A stretch of DNA of 64,000 nucleotides. It comes from Riptortus pedestris. Taxonomy: Eukaryota; Arthropoda; Insecta; Hemiptera; Alydidae. The translations under genes were made by a program, and so were the position numbers. This document shows positions 43,929-54,038 of this stretch, piece after piece; positions within the stretch are counted from its first letter, which is position 1, and every line of letters begins with the position of its first letter. The stretch is taken from NCBI GenBank assembly GCA_019009955.1, contig CM032232.1, positions 57,873,501 through 57,937,500 on the forward strand. The letters run 5' to 3'. The notes beneath the pieces are model-generated. The model was not told the origin of the DNA and searched no databases. It was given only the letters and a program-made list of their open reading frames with translations.

Positions 43929-44427
43929 TTTTAACGAATTTCCTTTCAGGAAATTAGCTATTGAGAAAGTATTTATTACATGATTTTCAAAAATTCCCTC
44001 AAAAGTCCATCGATCCTAACTAGGAGATGTAGAAAATGAGGTACGTTCAAAATGATAAATATATATTTGTCTGCTACCGCTTTAGAGATCGGAATTTTTA
44101 CATAGTTAAATTCAATATTCAAGCGTTTCATGTAAAACTGAAGATTGAGTACGTTAACGGCTGAAATCTGACAGAAGAGAAGGGAAGGGGGGGGGGTTAT
44201 GAAGGGAGAAAATATAAAATTGTGGACTGGTTGTTGAAAAAGTAATGTTCTATAAATATTTTTATACACTTTTTCTCGTTGTGGAATATTAAACGAGAAT
44301 TTTCATTTTTTTTTTTTATTTAATATTCATCCCCACTTTAACTCCATTGAACTTTAACAATAAGTACGTATATTGTGAAAAGTCTTGTTCCAAGCCTAAA
44401 TGCCCAATATTATTTAGGTATTCATAT
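43929..44427 (+). mobile_element. HLE copy broken by LTR insertion
   Basis: AACGAATTTCCTTTCAGGAAATTAGC, 5' block, short ATATATATTTGTCTGCTACCGC, diverged body to CCAAGCCTAAATGCCCAATA. The solo LTR follows after ATAT. No clear HLE continuation on the other side. Confidence 0.7.
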
Positions 44428-45045
44428 TGTTGCGAAAATGACGTAAATGAAAAATTAAACAGAGTTAATCACATATTTAAGAAGTGCGAAGCAGATGAAA
44501 GAAGCCGACCGATGGTCTAGCCCGTTCTCTGCAATACCCGTCCGGGATATAGACGTGTCTAGACAATTGCCTTTGATGATAGCGACGAGCTATTAAAGGG
44601 GCCCGATCCGACAGCTAGTTTATTCTCAGCTTTCTTCAAGTGAATATCAGTGCGTTCAGTGCAGCTTTATTGAACAGTACATTTTATTGATCAGTACGGT
44701 AAAGTGTTATTTGAAGAAGAGTGTAGTGCCGTGTTTATGTAAAGAACAGTGTAGTGCCGCGTTCAAGTATTAGTGAACAGTGCAGTGCCATGTTCTTTGA
44801 GAAGATCAGTGCAGTACCGTGTTTTTGTGAGCTTCAGTGATCGTGAGGGAGGTATTGGACTGTGCAATAAGAAGAACAGTGAAGTTTTCAGTGCATACTG
44901 TGAGTAATAGTTAAGAATAATTTACAAAGTGCGTTTTGCATTATCAAATAAATTGTGCAGTGATAAAGCTAGTGTGTGTTTAATTTTACAATTCAAAAGA
45001 TCTCAAATAAACAACGTTTATTATTTTTGTAGTAAACGTAATCAA
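44428..45045 (+). mobile_element. Solo LTR, copy 1
   Basis: Starts TGTTGCGAAAATGACG and ends CGTAATCA(A), flanked by ATAT on both sides (44424-44427; 45046-45049). Internally it carries several AACAGTG(C/T)AGTGCCG-type repeats (44690-44880) and AATAAATTGTGCAGTGATAA near the 3' end. Same family, opposite strand, at 47892, 49468 and 61993. No internal retroviral-type genes; probably left by recombination between two LTRs of a gypsy-like element. Confidence 0.8.
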
Positions 45046-45133
45046 ATATTTTAACGGAAATATCCGTGTTGACCCTCCCTAAATCCGCCTGAACTAGTCC
45101 AGATGGGATGTTTACTCGTGTCTCCCCAAGTCA

Positions 45134-45690
45134 ACACGTCCGTCACGTAGGGGCTGCTTACACTAAGTAGATTTCACACATCCTAGTATGACACACTAAG
45201 TGATCTTATCTCATCATGTTTTCTACTTTTAAGTAAAACTGCGACGTGCACAAGCGCGGGTTTACTGAAGTCTGAAGAATGAACCAGCTTTATATTTAAA
45301 TTGCGAAAAAATGTATAGAACAACAATTAAAGAGCTTCTGTAGTTTAACAAGTTTGGTTCTATAACATGTTTTGACCCGACTCAAGGTAGTTAAATGAAA
45401 TAATTAGAATTTTTAAATGCTGTCCATTTTAAAAGCCCCCCTATTCCTGGTCCCATTTCAGCCATTAGCTATTATGATCCTTAGTGTTAAATTTTGAGTA
45501 TGGGTTACATCAAATAAATATTTTCAAGTCAAGAAGAATAAATCTTAATTGATGAAGTACACGACAGACAATACTGTATCTGACATATGTTTGGTATTTA
45601 GGCTTGGTATAACACGTTTCATGACAAATTAGCTTATTGTTAACGTCCTATGAGAGAATATATATTGAAGGCTGAAAATTCAAAACTGTA
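45134..45690 (-). mobile_element. HLE copy, 5' end lost
   Basis: ACGTCCGTCACGTAGGGGCT, TAAGTAGATTTCACACATCC at the left; body with GGTTTACTGAAGTCTGAAGA, GCTTATTGTTAACGTCC. Joined at about 45700 to a forward fragment. Confidence 0.7.
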
Positions 45691-45830
45691 AATACCTAAA
45701 TGTATCTCCGTTATTATGAGTCGGATCGAAAAGTTGTATATAAGCAATCTCATCTCAAATTTGAGATTCAACGAATATTGCATTATAAACTTTTTTTCTT
45801 TCTCGAAAATTAACAGAGATATTATTTATT
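45691..45830 (+). mobile_element. HLE body fragment
   Basis: ATGTATCTCCGTTATTATGA, GTCGGATCGAAAAGTTGTAT, TTAACAGAGATATT. Opposite orientation to the sequence just before it. Confidence 0.6.
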
Positions 45831-46287
45831 TATGTGTAATTGTATAAAACACTTTGTATTCATCATTACAATTACATATTACATATTAAAATACATACTT
45901 CCGACGCGCATTAACTGTTGTCTAGAACTGACCTGCAAAAAGAGTGGGAGAGGCGGAAGGACTGACATCCCGCGTTTCCAGCCGCGGAGTAGACTTCCAT
46001 TTCAGGGAAACAGAAAGAAGCTCTAACGGTAGGGCTCAGTCAGTCCCGCGAACACAAAAGGAGGGAACCCAGCCTTTTCCGTTCTGCTAAAAAGTTATTC
46101 ACGCTCTAAACAGGGCATTGCTTCAAAGAATACATATTCTTGAAATTTTCAACTTCTTCATTCCGTATATAATACAGCATGCAAATTGAAATATGTAGTT
46201 AAAAAAAAAAAAAAAAAAACTTTCCAAAGCGCGTTCGGATAATTGACGTTTCGGATAATTGACGTTCGGATAAACGACGCTCTACTG
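45831..46287. mobile_element. pogo/Tigger-like element fragment
   Basis: The right end (46221-46287), read in reverse, is CAGTAGAGCGTCGTTTATCC, GAACGTCAATTATCCGAAAC, the terminal repeat style of pogo/Tigger elements (CAGT...CGTTTATCCGAA...ATTATCCGAA). It is followed by TA at 46288-46289. No matching left end is seen, so the left limit is uncertain. The 45900-46080 stretch is relatively GC-rich, with a 65-residue frame (45832-46026) lacking recognisable transposase motifs. Confidence 0.65.
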
Positions 46288-46964
46288 TATATATTTGTCT
46301 GTTACCGCTCTAGCGGTCGCAATTTTTGTTTGATCGTTACGAAACTCGATATTTAACCGTTTTATGTAAAAAGACAGATCGAGTTCGTTAATGGCTGAAA
46401 TCGTACCAGAGGGAGGGGGGTTTAGAGGGGGAATTTTCGAAATATCTCCGTTATTATGCATCGGATCGAACAATTGTATAGAACCAATCTTATTGCAAAT
46501 TATATTTACTATAAATATTGTTATATACACTTATTCTCTATCTTGAATATTAACCGAGATATTTGCATTTTTATGAAGTCTGTGGTCGGGTGTTGTTCGG
46601 GTTAGTTCGGCCGTTTTCGTAAGTCGGCTCTGGCGGAAGCTTCTAACCTAACCTGTAGTTTCTAACCTTATCTAACCTTCGTTACTTTGTGAGATTTATG
46701 CAAATACGTTCTGTTCATCCGCCTCCCCCCCTTCTTTAGTTCTTGGACTACTAAAATTTGAGTTATTAAAATATAAATTATTCTTACAATTCAAAAGCCG
46801 TTTCAGTTGGGAGTTTATTAAAATTAACTGAAAGATTTCTCATTACCGTTTGTATTTACTTATGGTGGTGTTGTGTTACCACACAACTAATGCTCAACTC
46901 TCTAATGCTAAACTTCACATAGGAAATCTGCTTAGTTTACGCACCCCCTGCGTGACGGACTTTT
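46288..46964 (+). mobile_element. HLE copy broken at its TA tract
   Basis: Starts TATATATTTGTCTGTTACCG, GCTCTAGCGGTCGC, body, variant block GAAGTCTGTGGTCGGGTGTT (46575-46745), AGGAAATCTGCTTAGTTTAC, GCACCCCCTGCG, GACGGACTTTT. The 5' block is absent because the pogo-like element stands in its place. Confidence 0.88.
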
Positions 46965-47756
46965 ATTTATTTTCAGTACCTTCAGTAAACACTAACAGTT
47001 ACAACAACAAACAATAAGCATATAATCATGAAGCGCCGGTTTCCAAGCATAAATACCAAATATTATTTTCAACAGATCTTCATTGTGAGAGATGCCTGCA
47101 AAAACAGCATCAATTCAGATATTACATTCTTAACTATTTATATAGCGAAAATATTTATTTGATCTACACCATACTCGATAGTTAGAAGTTTCATTCAACA
47201 ATAGTAAACTCATTACTCTGCTCATTCGAGTTTTACTTAAAAGTAGAACATACATGGCGTTATTTATGGTATCGTGGCACCACTGGTATGTCAGCATGTG
47301 CGAAATGTTTTACACATGTTTTTAATATTTTCAACATTTACGCGACGAACATTTTACAACGTCTTAAATTACCAAATAAACTTATTTTAGAAGTTTTTTG
47401 AGTTACGACATAATAATTCTTTTGTAGTACATGAAAAAGAAAACGAAAACAACACTGCTACCTTGAAATGCCTAGTGAAATAAAAAGTTTGGAAGGCACT
47501 GGAGTGAAGGGTGGCAGAAATACTTGTGGGATTGCGGTAAACTTTTAGACAAAAGGAGGACTTAATAATGGCCAACAGCAAACCGAATACAAATGGATTG
47601 ACAAAACGACGTAATTTCAGGTGTTATGAAATATCTCGAGCAGAAATTTCCACATTCATCGGAACTGAGCTCATTGTGCTATTCATCTGCTTTAACTGAC
47701 ACAACTTGTGAAAACGTCAATTTAAATGTATAAACATGCTTTATAATTATTTTTGT
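46965..47756. other. Weak HLE words; no gene
   Basis: 47000-47280 holds late-body words (CAAGCATAAATACCAAATAT, CACCATACTCGATAGTTAGA). The rest to 47756 is unassigned. Confidence 0.4.
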
Positions 47757-47891
47757 TTTAGCAGATTTCCCTTACGGGAAATTAGCTATTGAGGTTGTAC
47801 TCATGACGCGATTTTCGTAATTTTTCTTCGAATGTCCATCGATCCTACCTAGGAGATGACGAAAATGAGGTCCATTAAAAACTTTATATAT

Positions 47892-48679
47892 TGTTATGTT
47901 TTTATTACCAAAACCAGTAATAATCGTTTTTAATAAGAGTTCTTTTGGATTGCAAAATTAAATACTCGCAAGTTTCACAGTTTTTAACACTGCACAATTT
48001 ATTTCACAATGCACAATACACTTGGTAATTATTCTTAATTACAACTAAAAGTATACACTGATCGCGTCACTGTTCTTCAGATTACACAGTCCAACAATTC
48101 ACTCACGGTCACTGAAATTCACAACAAGACGGCACTGCACTGTCCTTGACTTCGCGGCACTTCACTGTCCTTTACTTCGCGACACTGCACTGTCTTAAAC
48201 ACGGCACTAAACTGTTACTTACAGTCACGGCACTAAACTGTTACTTACAGTCACGGCACTAAACTGTTACTTACAGTCACGGCACTAAACTGTTACTTAC
48301 AGTCACGGCACTAAACTGTTACTTACAGTCACGGCACTAAACTGTTACTTACAGTCACGGCACTAAACTGTTACTTACAGTCACGGCACAACACTGTTCT
48401 TCTTCTAAAAACACTTTACCGCACTGCACTAAGTCGCACTGTACCACTGATGTGACCATCAAGATCGCTGAGGATAAAACTTACTCGCTCGCGGCAGGCC
48501 CTTCTTTACATAGCTTGTCGGCATACATCAAAGGGGAATTGTCTGGACCCCTCGACGTCTGGCTGGAAGGTACTGGTAGGACCTAGGACATTCTATCGGC
48601 TTCTTTGATCTACGTCACACTTTCCAAATACGCGACTCTCTCTCTCTCTCTGAAGGATTATTCATGTATTTAATTTTCG

Positions 48680-48684
<5 letters not shown>
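47892..48684 (-). mobile_element. Solo LTR, copy 2
   Basis: TGTTATGTTTTTATTACC at the left and TTTAATTTTCGCAACA at the right (ends TGTT/AACA), with ATAT on both sides. At 793 bp it is longer than the other copies mainly because of a 26-bp tandem repeat at 48200-48381. Confidence 0.85.
48200..48389. repeat. 26-bp tandem repeat in LTR
   Basis: Seven virtually identical units, each CACGGCACTAAACTGTTAC followed by TTACAGT (48200-48381), then a partial diverged eighth. Copy 4 at 61993-62600 has about one unit (62272-62298), so the array expanded within this LTR. Confidence 0.95.
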
Positions 48685-48744
<60 letters not shown>

Positions 48745-49303
48745 GTCTGTTACCGCTCTTGCGGTCGCAATTATTGTTTAATCGTTACCAAATTCGATAT
48801 TTAGTCATTTTATACAAAAAGAAAGATCAAGTTCGTTAACGGCTATAATCGGACCATGGGGAGGAGGGGGGGGGTTAGAGGGGAGGATTCCAAATATCTC
48901 TGTTACTATAAGTCGGATTGAACAATTGTGTAGAACCAATTTTATTGGAAATTAAATGATCTATAAATGTTGTTATGCACATGTTTTCATTATCTTTAAT
49001 TTTAACCGAGATATTTGCGTTTTTTAGTTTTCGGCCTTCCGTAAAACCTCGCTCCTGCTTATGCCATATCAACAATAAGCTGTTATATTATGAAGCACTT
49101 TATTTGAAGCCTAAATAACAAATATTGTTTTCATTGAACTTTTACGTCATGAGATAAATACAAATACGGGGCGCAAGTGGGAAATCTGCTTAGTTTACGC
49201 AGCCCCTGCGTGACGGACTTTTGTTTTGTAAAATATATCTTCATAAAATTTTATGTGATGGTTGGTTTTTCAAAAAATGTTCTGCTATTGGTCTGCTGAG
49301 GCT

Positions 49304-49465
49304 TCAGTCCAAGAGCCTGTTCCAGTTCTCCAAGACCAGTTCTCCAACCCTGTTGCTGATTAACCTGCCTGTCTGACCGATGTATTCCGAACCACAGGGG
49401 CAAGATGGACTGCACACTCCTGGCATTTTGGTTTGGAGGTTATCCTTCCAACTTCTTTGAATCAT
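49304..49465 (-). pseudogene. Penelope-like GIY-YIG endonuclease remnant
   Basis: A 53-residue frame ending in a stop at 49304. It contains MPGVCSPSCPCGSEYIGQTG followed by R and a further R-x-x-E helix start. The pattern GVxxxxCxCGxxYIGQTGR is the hallmark of the Penelope-like GIY-YIG domain: the first GIY becomes GVC, the second is YIG, and the two cysteines of the CxC knuckle are present. The catalytic arginine after YIGQTG is kept, but the frame stops ~20 residues later. Upstream it stays open into the LTR junction. Confidence 0.8.
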
Positions 49466-49467
49466 AT

Positions 49468-50035
49468 TGTTACGTTTATTACAAAAATAATAAACTTTGT
49501 TTATTTAGATTTCTTTCGGGTTAAATACACAAGCTTTAGAGTTTTTATCACTGCACAATTTATTTGACAATGCACAACACACTTGGTAAATTATTTTTAA
49601 CTATTACTCACAGGTATGCACTGACAGCTTCACTTCTTATTGCACAGTAGAATAACTAACGATAACTGAAGTTCATAAAAACACGGCACTGCACTGATCT
49701 TCACAAAGAGCATGGCACTACACTGTTCTTTACATAAACAAGGTACTACACTATTCTTCACATAAAACACTATACCGTACTGCGCTGTTCACTAAAGCTG
49801 CAGTGAACGCACTGTTATTCACTTGAAGAGAGATGAGAAAAAACTAACTCTCGGGACGAGCTGAGCCACTTTCATAGCCGGGCGGTTAACATCAAAGAGA
49901 ATGCCGAGGGCTAGACGACATAGTCGAGGCTTCTGGCGCCAATGGTCCTTCCATTGGTCGGCACCTTTCATCTACTTCGTACTTCTTAAATGATTAAACT
50001 CTGTTTAATTTTTCACGAACGTAGTTTTCGCAACA
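49468..50035 (-). mobile_element. Solo LTR, copy 3
   Basis: TGTTACGTTTATTAC at the left, TAGTTTTCGCAACA at the right, ATAT on both sides (49464-49467, 50036-50039). Contains the CACGGCACTGCACTG and TACACTGTTCTTTAC motifs of the family. 568 bp. Confidence 0.88.
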
Positions 50036-50200
50036 ATATAGGACCCAATAGGTCCTTTTGAGTTCAAAGGGAGCCTTATGGAAGCTAGAAGAAAGTCTAA
50101 CGAAACGTCATCCGGTCCTCGATTTTGATAAAAGATCCCTTGATTTCATTAAAAAGTGAGTTTTTTTTTCTTTCTGAATATTCAGTCTACAACTCCTAAT

Positions 50201-50610
50201 TGTATTCCTCGGTACCGGAATTCCTAATTTCCACTCTTCCAAAAATAGGAGCACTTGAAGTGGCTTCTTGTTATCTTCTGCATCAGACCATCAGAGCATA
50301 TAGAAGTGTGGAGAAAATCCCCACTGAAGTTTAATTCTGGCTGCAAATATCTGATGATAATTTAGAAAAAATATCAGTTATCCATTGAAATTATAAGGGT
50401 TTGAGTAAATAAAAATTTAGCCTGTATGTTTATAACTTCTAAATGAGACACCCATTTTTAAAGACATTTTTTGTCATATTTTAAGTGACCTTCGGGTTTT
50501 AAATTTACACTAGCAGATGCCGCTGCTAAATTATGACAGGTCAACACACAAAAAAAAATACTTTACAATATGTGTAATTTTGTGATAAACATTTCAGGAT
50601 TTTTGTTTCG

Positions 50611-50669
<59 letters not shown>

Positions 50670-51924
50670 TATCATATAAATAGATTATCCTAAGAACTAC
50701 TTAATACGAAAAAAATAAAATAAAAATGTTTCTTCACGCTTGACAGGCTTTTTGTTGTTTAATATAGTAGACACTTAATATTGTAGTTATTTTTACTGAT
50801 TAAATAAATCAGAAAAGATAATGAGTTGCAGTGGGGAAAAAACGGCTTGAAAATAAAAACTAAACCTAATCAAATGAGCTGTTTCTGTAGGCTGGTGAAC
50901 TCAAGATTGGTGCAAGAAAAATATCAAAGGGTAAATAAGTGGTTTCCAGAATAAAAATATTCATTAATTAAGACCATTTTACGTGCCTCTTCATATCTCC
51001 AGATTTAGAGAAAGGTGTGGAATTATCTCGCTGAGAAGTAAGACAAATTAGATAATGGATTGTGCAATAAAATAGTTATTAAGCGTTAAAGGATGCCACT
51101 AAAAAAGAAGAAACTGAAGGTTATTATAATTATTATTCAAATATGTTTGTGTAAGTGGTAAATGTTTGTTATCTAATTAGCTTATAGCGAATGGTAGCTT
51201 TTATGTTTGTTCAATTGGATTCCCTCATGAATAACAGCGTGAAATGACGCCATTGAATTTCACTCAGAGGCTCAGGTATTGAAAGCAATTTGTGGAACAA
51301 TACCCGCCATGGAGCCTAGCTAGAGCATAGGATATCCTCCATTGTTGCTCCTAGATTATCTATGGCCTAGAGAGGTCTGCACCCAAAACCCATATTTTCT
51401 ATTAATAACCGAGTTATTAATCGTAGTTGTTTACGATAAGTCTACCCCCTTATCCAGAATTTTATTTCCTATTTGGTCTTAGCGCATGCAAATTCACCGA
51501 TAGAAGGGACATGAGGTAAATTGCTTTGCTGGGGAGGTTTTAGAAATGAGTAAGAATACTAAATAGAAAATTTCTTCGTTCTTCTTAGAGACCCAAAAAA
51601 ATTGTAAGGGAATTTTTATTATAACAAAAATCAACAAATAATGTTTTTTTTTGCTTCTATTTTCTTACGTGTAACTGTGTGTCAATAGTTGATGCCAGGT
51701 TGAGCTTGCCGAGCTTCCATATTCCGAGTTTTTGTTCTGGCAGGTGGAAGTGACTTCTAATGTAAGTAGGATGAAAGATAGATAGTGGAAATAATATTCA
51801 ATAATATTTTTGTTTAAAAATTTTTGTTACTATATTTTTCCTTCACGTCTCTTCTTTCTCTCTGATCCAAGATATTTGTCAAAATATTTATGGATCATCG
51901 TAGAAATTTAGTACCTTTTATCAA
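50201..51924. other. No gene seen; unassigned, one (TA)n
   Basis: (TA)n at 50617-50667. This is one of the longest stretches without recognised repeats. No frame of note on either strand. Confidence 0.4.
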
Positions 51925-52605
51925 ATTTCCTGATATTCATCAAGGAGTCTCAGCATTCTAAGTGAAATTAACTTGGAATATTCTCAACGTTCCACCGAAA
52001 TATTCGTGGTAATATTCAGTTTCGGCGAACTTTTTGTCGCTCCATCTGGCCGAAATCTTCCCTGTTTTAAAAGTAGTTGAGTTGTGAAAGGGGGTGAGTG
52101 GATTACAACTGTTGTTGATAGAAGATCTGCTTTGGAATTTAGTGCATTTATGAAACATTCTGATATTGTTCTAGGTAGTTCTGCATTTCCTAATTAATCT
52201 TGCTGAGTATGGACGTTCTTCCTCTTCGTAAATATTCGTGGCAGTGCTCTATTCGGGAAACGTTTTGCCAAATCATCTTATCGAAATCCACGCTGTCTTA
52301 AACTTAGTTGTGTTTTGAAAAGTGCCTGCTCCATTAACGATTACGACTGTTGTTGAAAGCAGGTCTTCCTAGGAATTTAGTGACATCAAATTTTCTGATA
52401 TTCTTTAAGGTGGGTCTGCATTTGTATGAAATTTTACATTTGGTTTGTACATCCTGAAAGCTCTTCGAAAATATTCGCGGCAATGCTCAGTTAGGGTGAC
52501 TTTTTGTCGCTCCATAAGAACGAAATCCAAGGCAGTTGTGTTTTGAAAGGTAGGGGGCAGATTACGACTGCTGTTGATAGCGGATCTGCCTAGGAATGCA
52601 CTGTA
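51925..52605. repeat. ~235-bp tandem repeat, three units
   Basis: Units recur with TTTCTGATATTC-type starts at about 51929, 52159 and 52396. Each contains AATATTCGTGG(T/C)A, CTTTTTGTCGCTCCAT or relative, CGAAATC, TTGTGTTTTGAAA, GATTACGACTGTTGTTGA and GGAATTTAGTG. Units are diverged, so the array is old. No consistent open frame across units. Confidence 0.8.
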
Positions 52606-53142
52606 TTGCGATAGACGGAAGTTGAGAATCGCAAGAGGAAAGGCGTAATAGCGGAGGCAGGCCAGCCTGCTAGGTCATACTGCGTCCTTTCAAGATGGCT
52701 GCTCGCGATATGAGTCCACATTAAGCCAAGCAGGGTTGCGACACTCGTCTCTAAGTACTTGCCATGTTTATAATGTGTTCTAGTCATGTTATTCAGTATT
52801 TTAAGAAGAAGAAAAAAAAAGCAAATAAACATATATCTTACTGCAGTAATTCATAAATCCCCTTCACCTGTCAGTGAAAGATTGTTAATCGCTCGGGAAT
52901 TAAAAGCTATTCAGGTCATCGCTGCATAGAATGCGCACGTGATTGCGTAATCACCTCACGAAGAGAGTCCACCACCACAACGCTCTCTGAGCGAATTTCT
53001 TGTTACAACGTTCTATTGAAGAGCAGTACAGATACAAGAAAACAACCAACCTGCTCAGACAAAATTTATCTGTTTGGCCAATATCAAATTTCCTACGGCA
53101 TTAACAAGGCGAGTCTTGATCAGTTAGGCGATATTAATAGAG
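52606..53142. other. No gene seen; single-copy-looking interval
   Basis: Moderate GC at 52620-52750, with CAAGATGGCTGCTCGCGATA (a CAAGATGGC motif as in YY1 sites or start contexts), whose frame closes after nine codons. Antisense frame 52590-52832 has no features. Nothing supported as a gene. Confidence 0.35.
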
Positions 53143-53773
53143 CAAGTCCGTCAGGCAGGAGCTGTGTAAACTAAGCAGATTCACAACTCCTTATCTCATT
53201 TATCCAGATACTATTCTCTATTTCGAAATAAAACTCAGATGAGTATAAGTCTGGGTTTACTAAAGACAGAAAACAAGAAAATTCAAATAACTATCTTAAT
53301 TCAAATAAAGAATTAGAACCGCCAGTATAAATGATGCTGTTGTCATACCTGGAGGCCGTCGTCACTGGCTGATGGTCGAGTACAGCTGGCAAACACTTTC
53401 GATGCGATAGAACCATCTTCAAGCCTGTCAAAAGTTGTACTCCAAGTTGTAGTACTCGGTCTCCACCGACGGGTATGACAACAACTATCTTAATATTTGA
53501 TCTACGAAAAATGTGTGTAACAACATTTGTAGAGCATCAATAGTTTAACAAGATTAGTTCTAAAGCATGTTTAGATCCAACTCAATAATGGAGATATTTG
53601 GCCTTTCTAGCATTAGAAGACAAATAAACACACACACCTCATTGTGTGTGTGTGTACTTTTGAAAGGACCTCATTTTCGTCATCAGGGTAGGATCGATGC
53701 AAGTTCAAGAAACTTTGTCGAACATGAGTACAACCTCAATAGCTAATTTCCATTTAGAGAGAGCTCTGCTAAT
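53143..53773 (-). mobile_element. HLE copy with retroposon insertion
   Basis: AGCAAGTCCGTCAGGCAGGA, GCTGTGTAAACTAAGCAGAT at the left; at the microsatellite site CACACACACC...TGTGTGTGTG, an inverted CA/TG pair; CTCATTTTCGTCATCAGGGT; AATTTCCATTTAGAGAGAGC, TCTGCTAA at the right. Confidence 0.75.
53301..53482 (-). mobile_element. Retroposon-like insertion, 182 bp
   Basis: Flanked by the exact 12-bp repeat AACTATCTTAAT (53289-53300 and 53483-53494). On the minus strand it starts GTTGTCATACCCGTCGGTGG, has GCTTGAAGATGGTTCTATCG then CATCGAAAGTGTTTG (a GAAGATG...TCGAAA motif of Penelope/LINE 3' regions), and a second TATGACAACAGC near the other end. Ends TTCTTTATTTGA. Could be a SINE-like or 3'-end retroposon; a related stretch is at 53915-53985. 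Confidence 0.65.
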
Positions 53774-53914
53774 ATACCTAATTACAAGAAATGGCCCATC
53801 ACGCAGAAGCTAAAAATTTTAAATGACAATTTTTTTTATTGATACCATGTTCTTTGAAAGGTAGAGAAATATAGCAACAAGTCTATGTGTTTTATTGCAA
53901 AATCTGCTTACTGC

Positions 53915-53985
53915 TGTCATAGCTGTAGATGCCGCTACTGCTGGATTGCACCATCCTCAAGCCTGTAATTAAATAGTCGTACTAT
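53915..53985 (-). repeat. Fragment related to 53301-53482
   Basis: On the minus strand: TACAGGCTTGAGGATGGTGC, then AATCCAGCAGTAGCGGCATC and GCTATGACAGCAG, matching the order in the larger insertion. Confidence 0.5.
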
Positions 53986-53999
53986 CTGATATTCAAAAT

Positions 54000-54038
54000 T
54001 CTTCATAGTTTACGCAGCCATTGCATGACTGATTTTTC
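54000..54038 (+). mobile_element. HLE 3'-terminus fragment
   Basis: CATAGTTTACGCAGCCATTG, CATGACTGATTTTTCC. Confidence 0.5.

Larger units (their letters stand above)
47757..49222 (+). mobile_element. HLE copy, complete, with LTR inside
   Basis: TTTAGCAGATTTCCCTTACG, GAAATTAGCTATTGAGG; full 5' block; solo LTR at 47892-48684 exactly in the TA tract; remaining (TA)n at 48685-48741; GTTACCGCTCTTGCGGTCGC; body; GTGGGAAATCTGCTTAGTTT, ACGCAGCCCCTGCGT, GACGGACTTTT. Without the LTR and one ATAT it is about 670 bp, like other simple full copies. Confidence 0.92.
49223..50200 (-). mobile_element. Penelope-like element fragment split by LTR
   Basis: Sequence on both sides of the solo LTR at 49468-50035 belongs together. 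Removing the LTR and one ATAT joins the frame across the site and leads into the GIY-YIG segment. Outer limits are approximate. No reverse-transcriptase domain is left. Confidence 0.65.

Noticed and set aside
48200..48389. CRISPR-like array
   Set aside because: Units are contiguous 26-bp direct repeats without unique spacers and lie in an LTR of an animal genome.
52694..52745. Possible gene start at CAAGATGGCTGCT
   Set aside because: The frame closes after nine codons and no continuation or splice donor could be supported.
52590..52832. 80-residue minus-strand frame
   Set aside because: Overlaps the end of the 235-bp tandem repeat and an A-rich tract; no recognisable motif.
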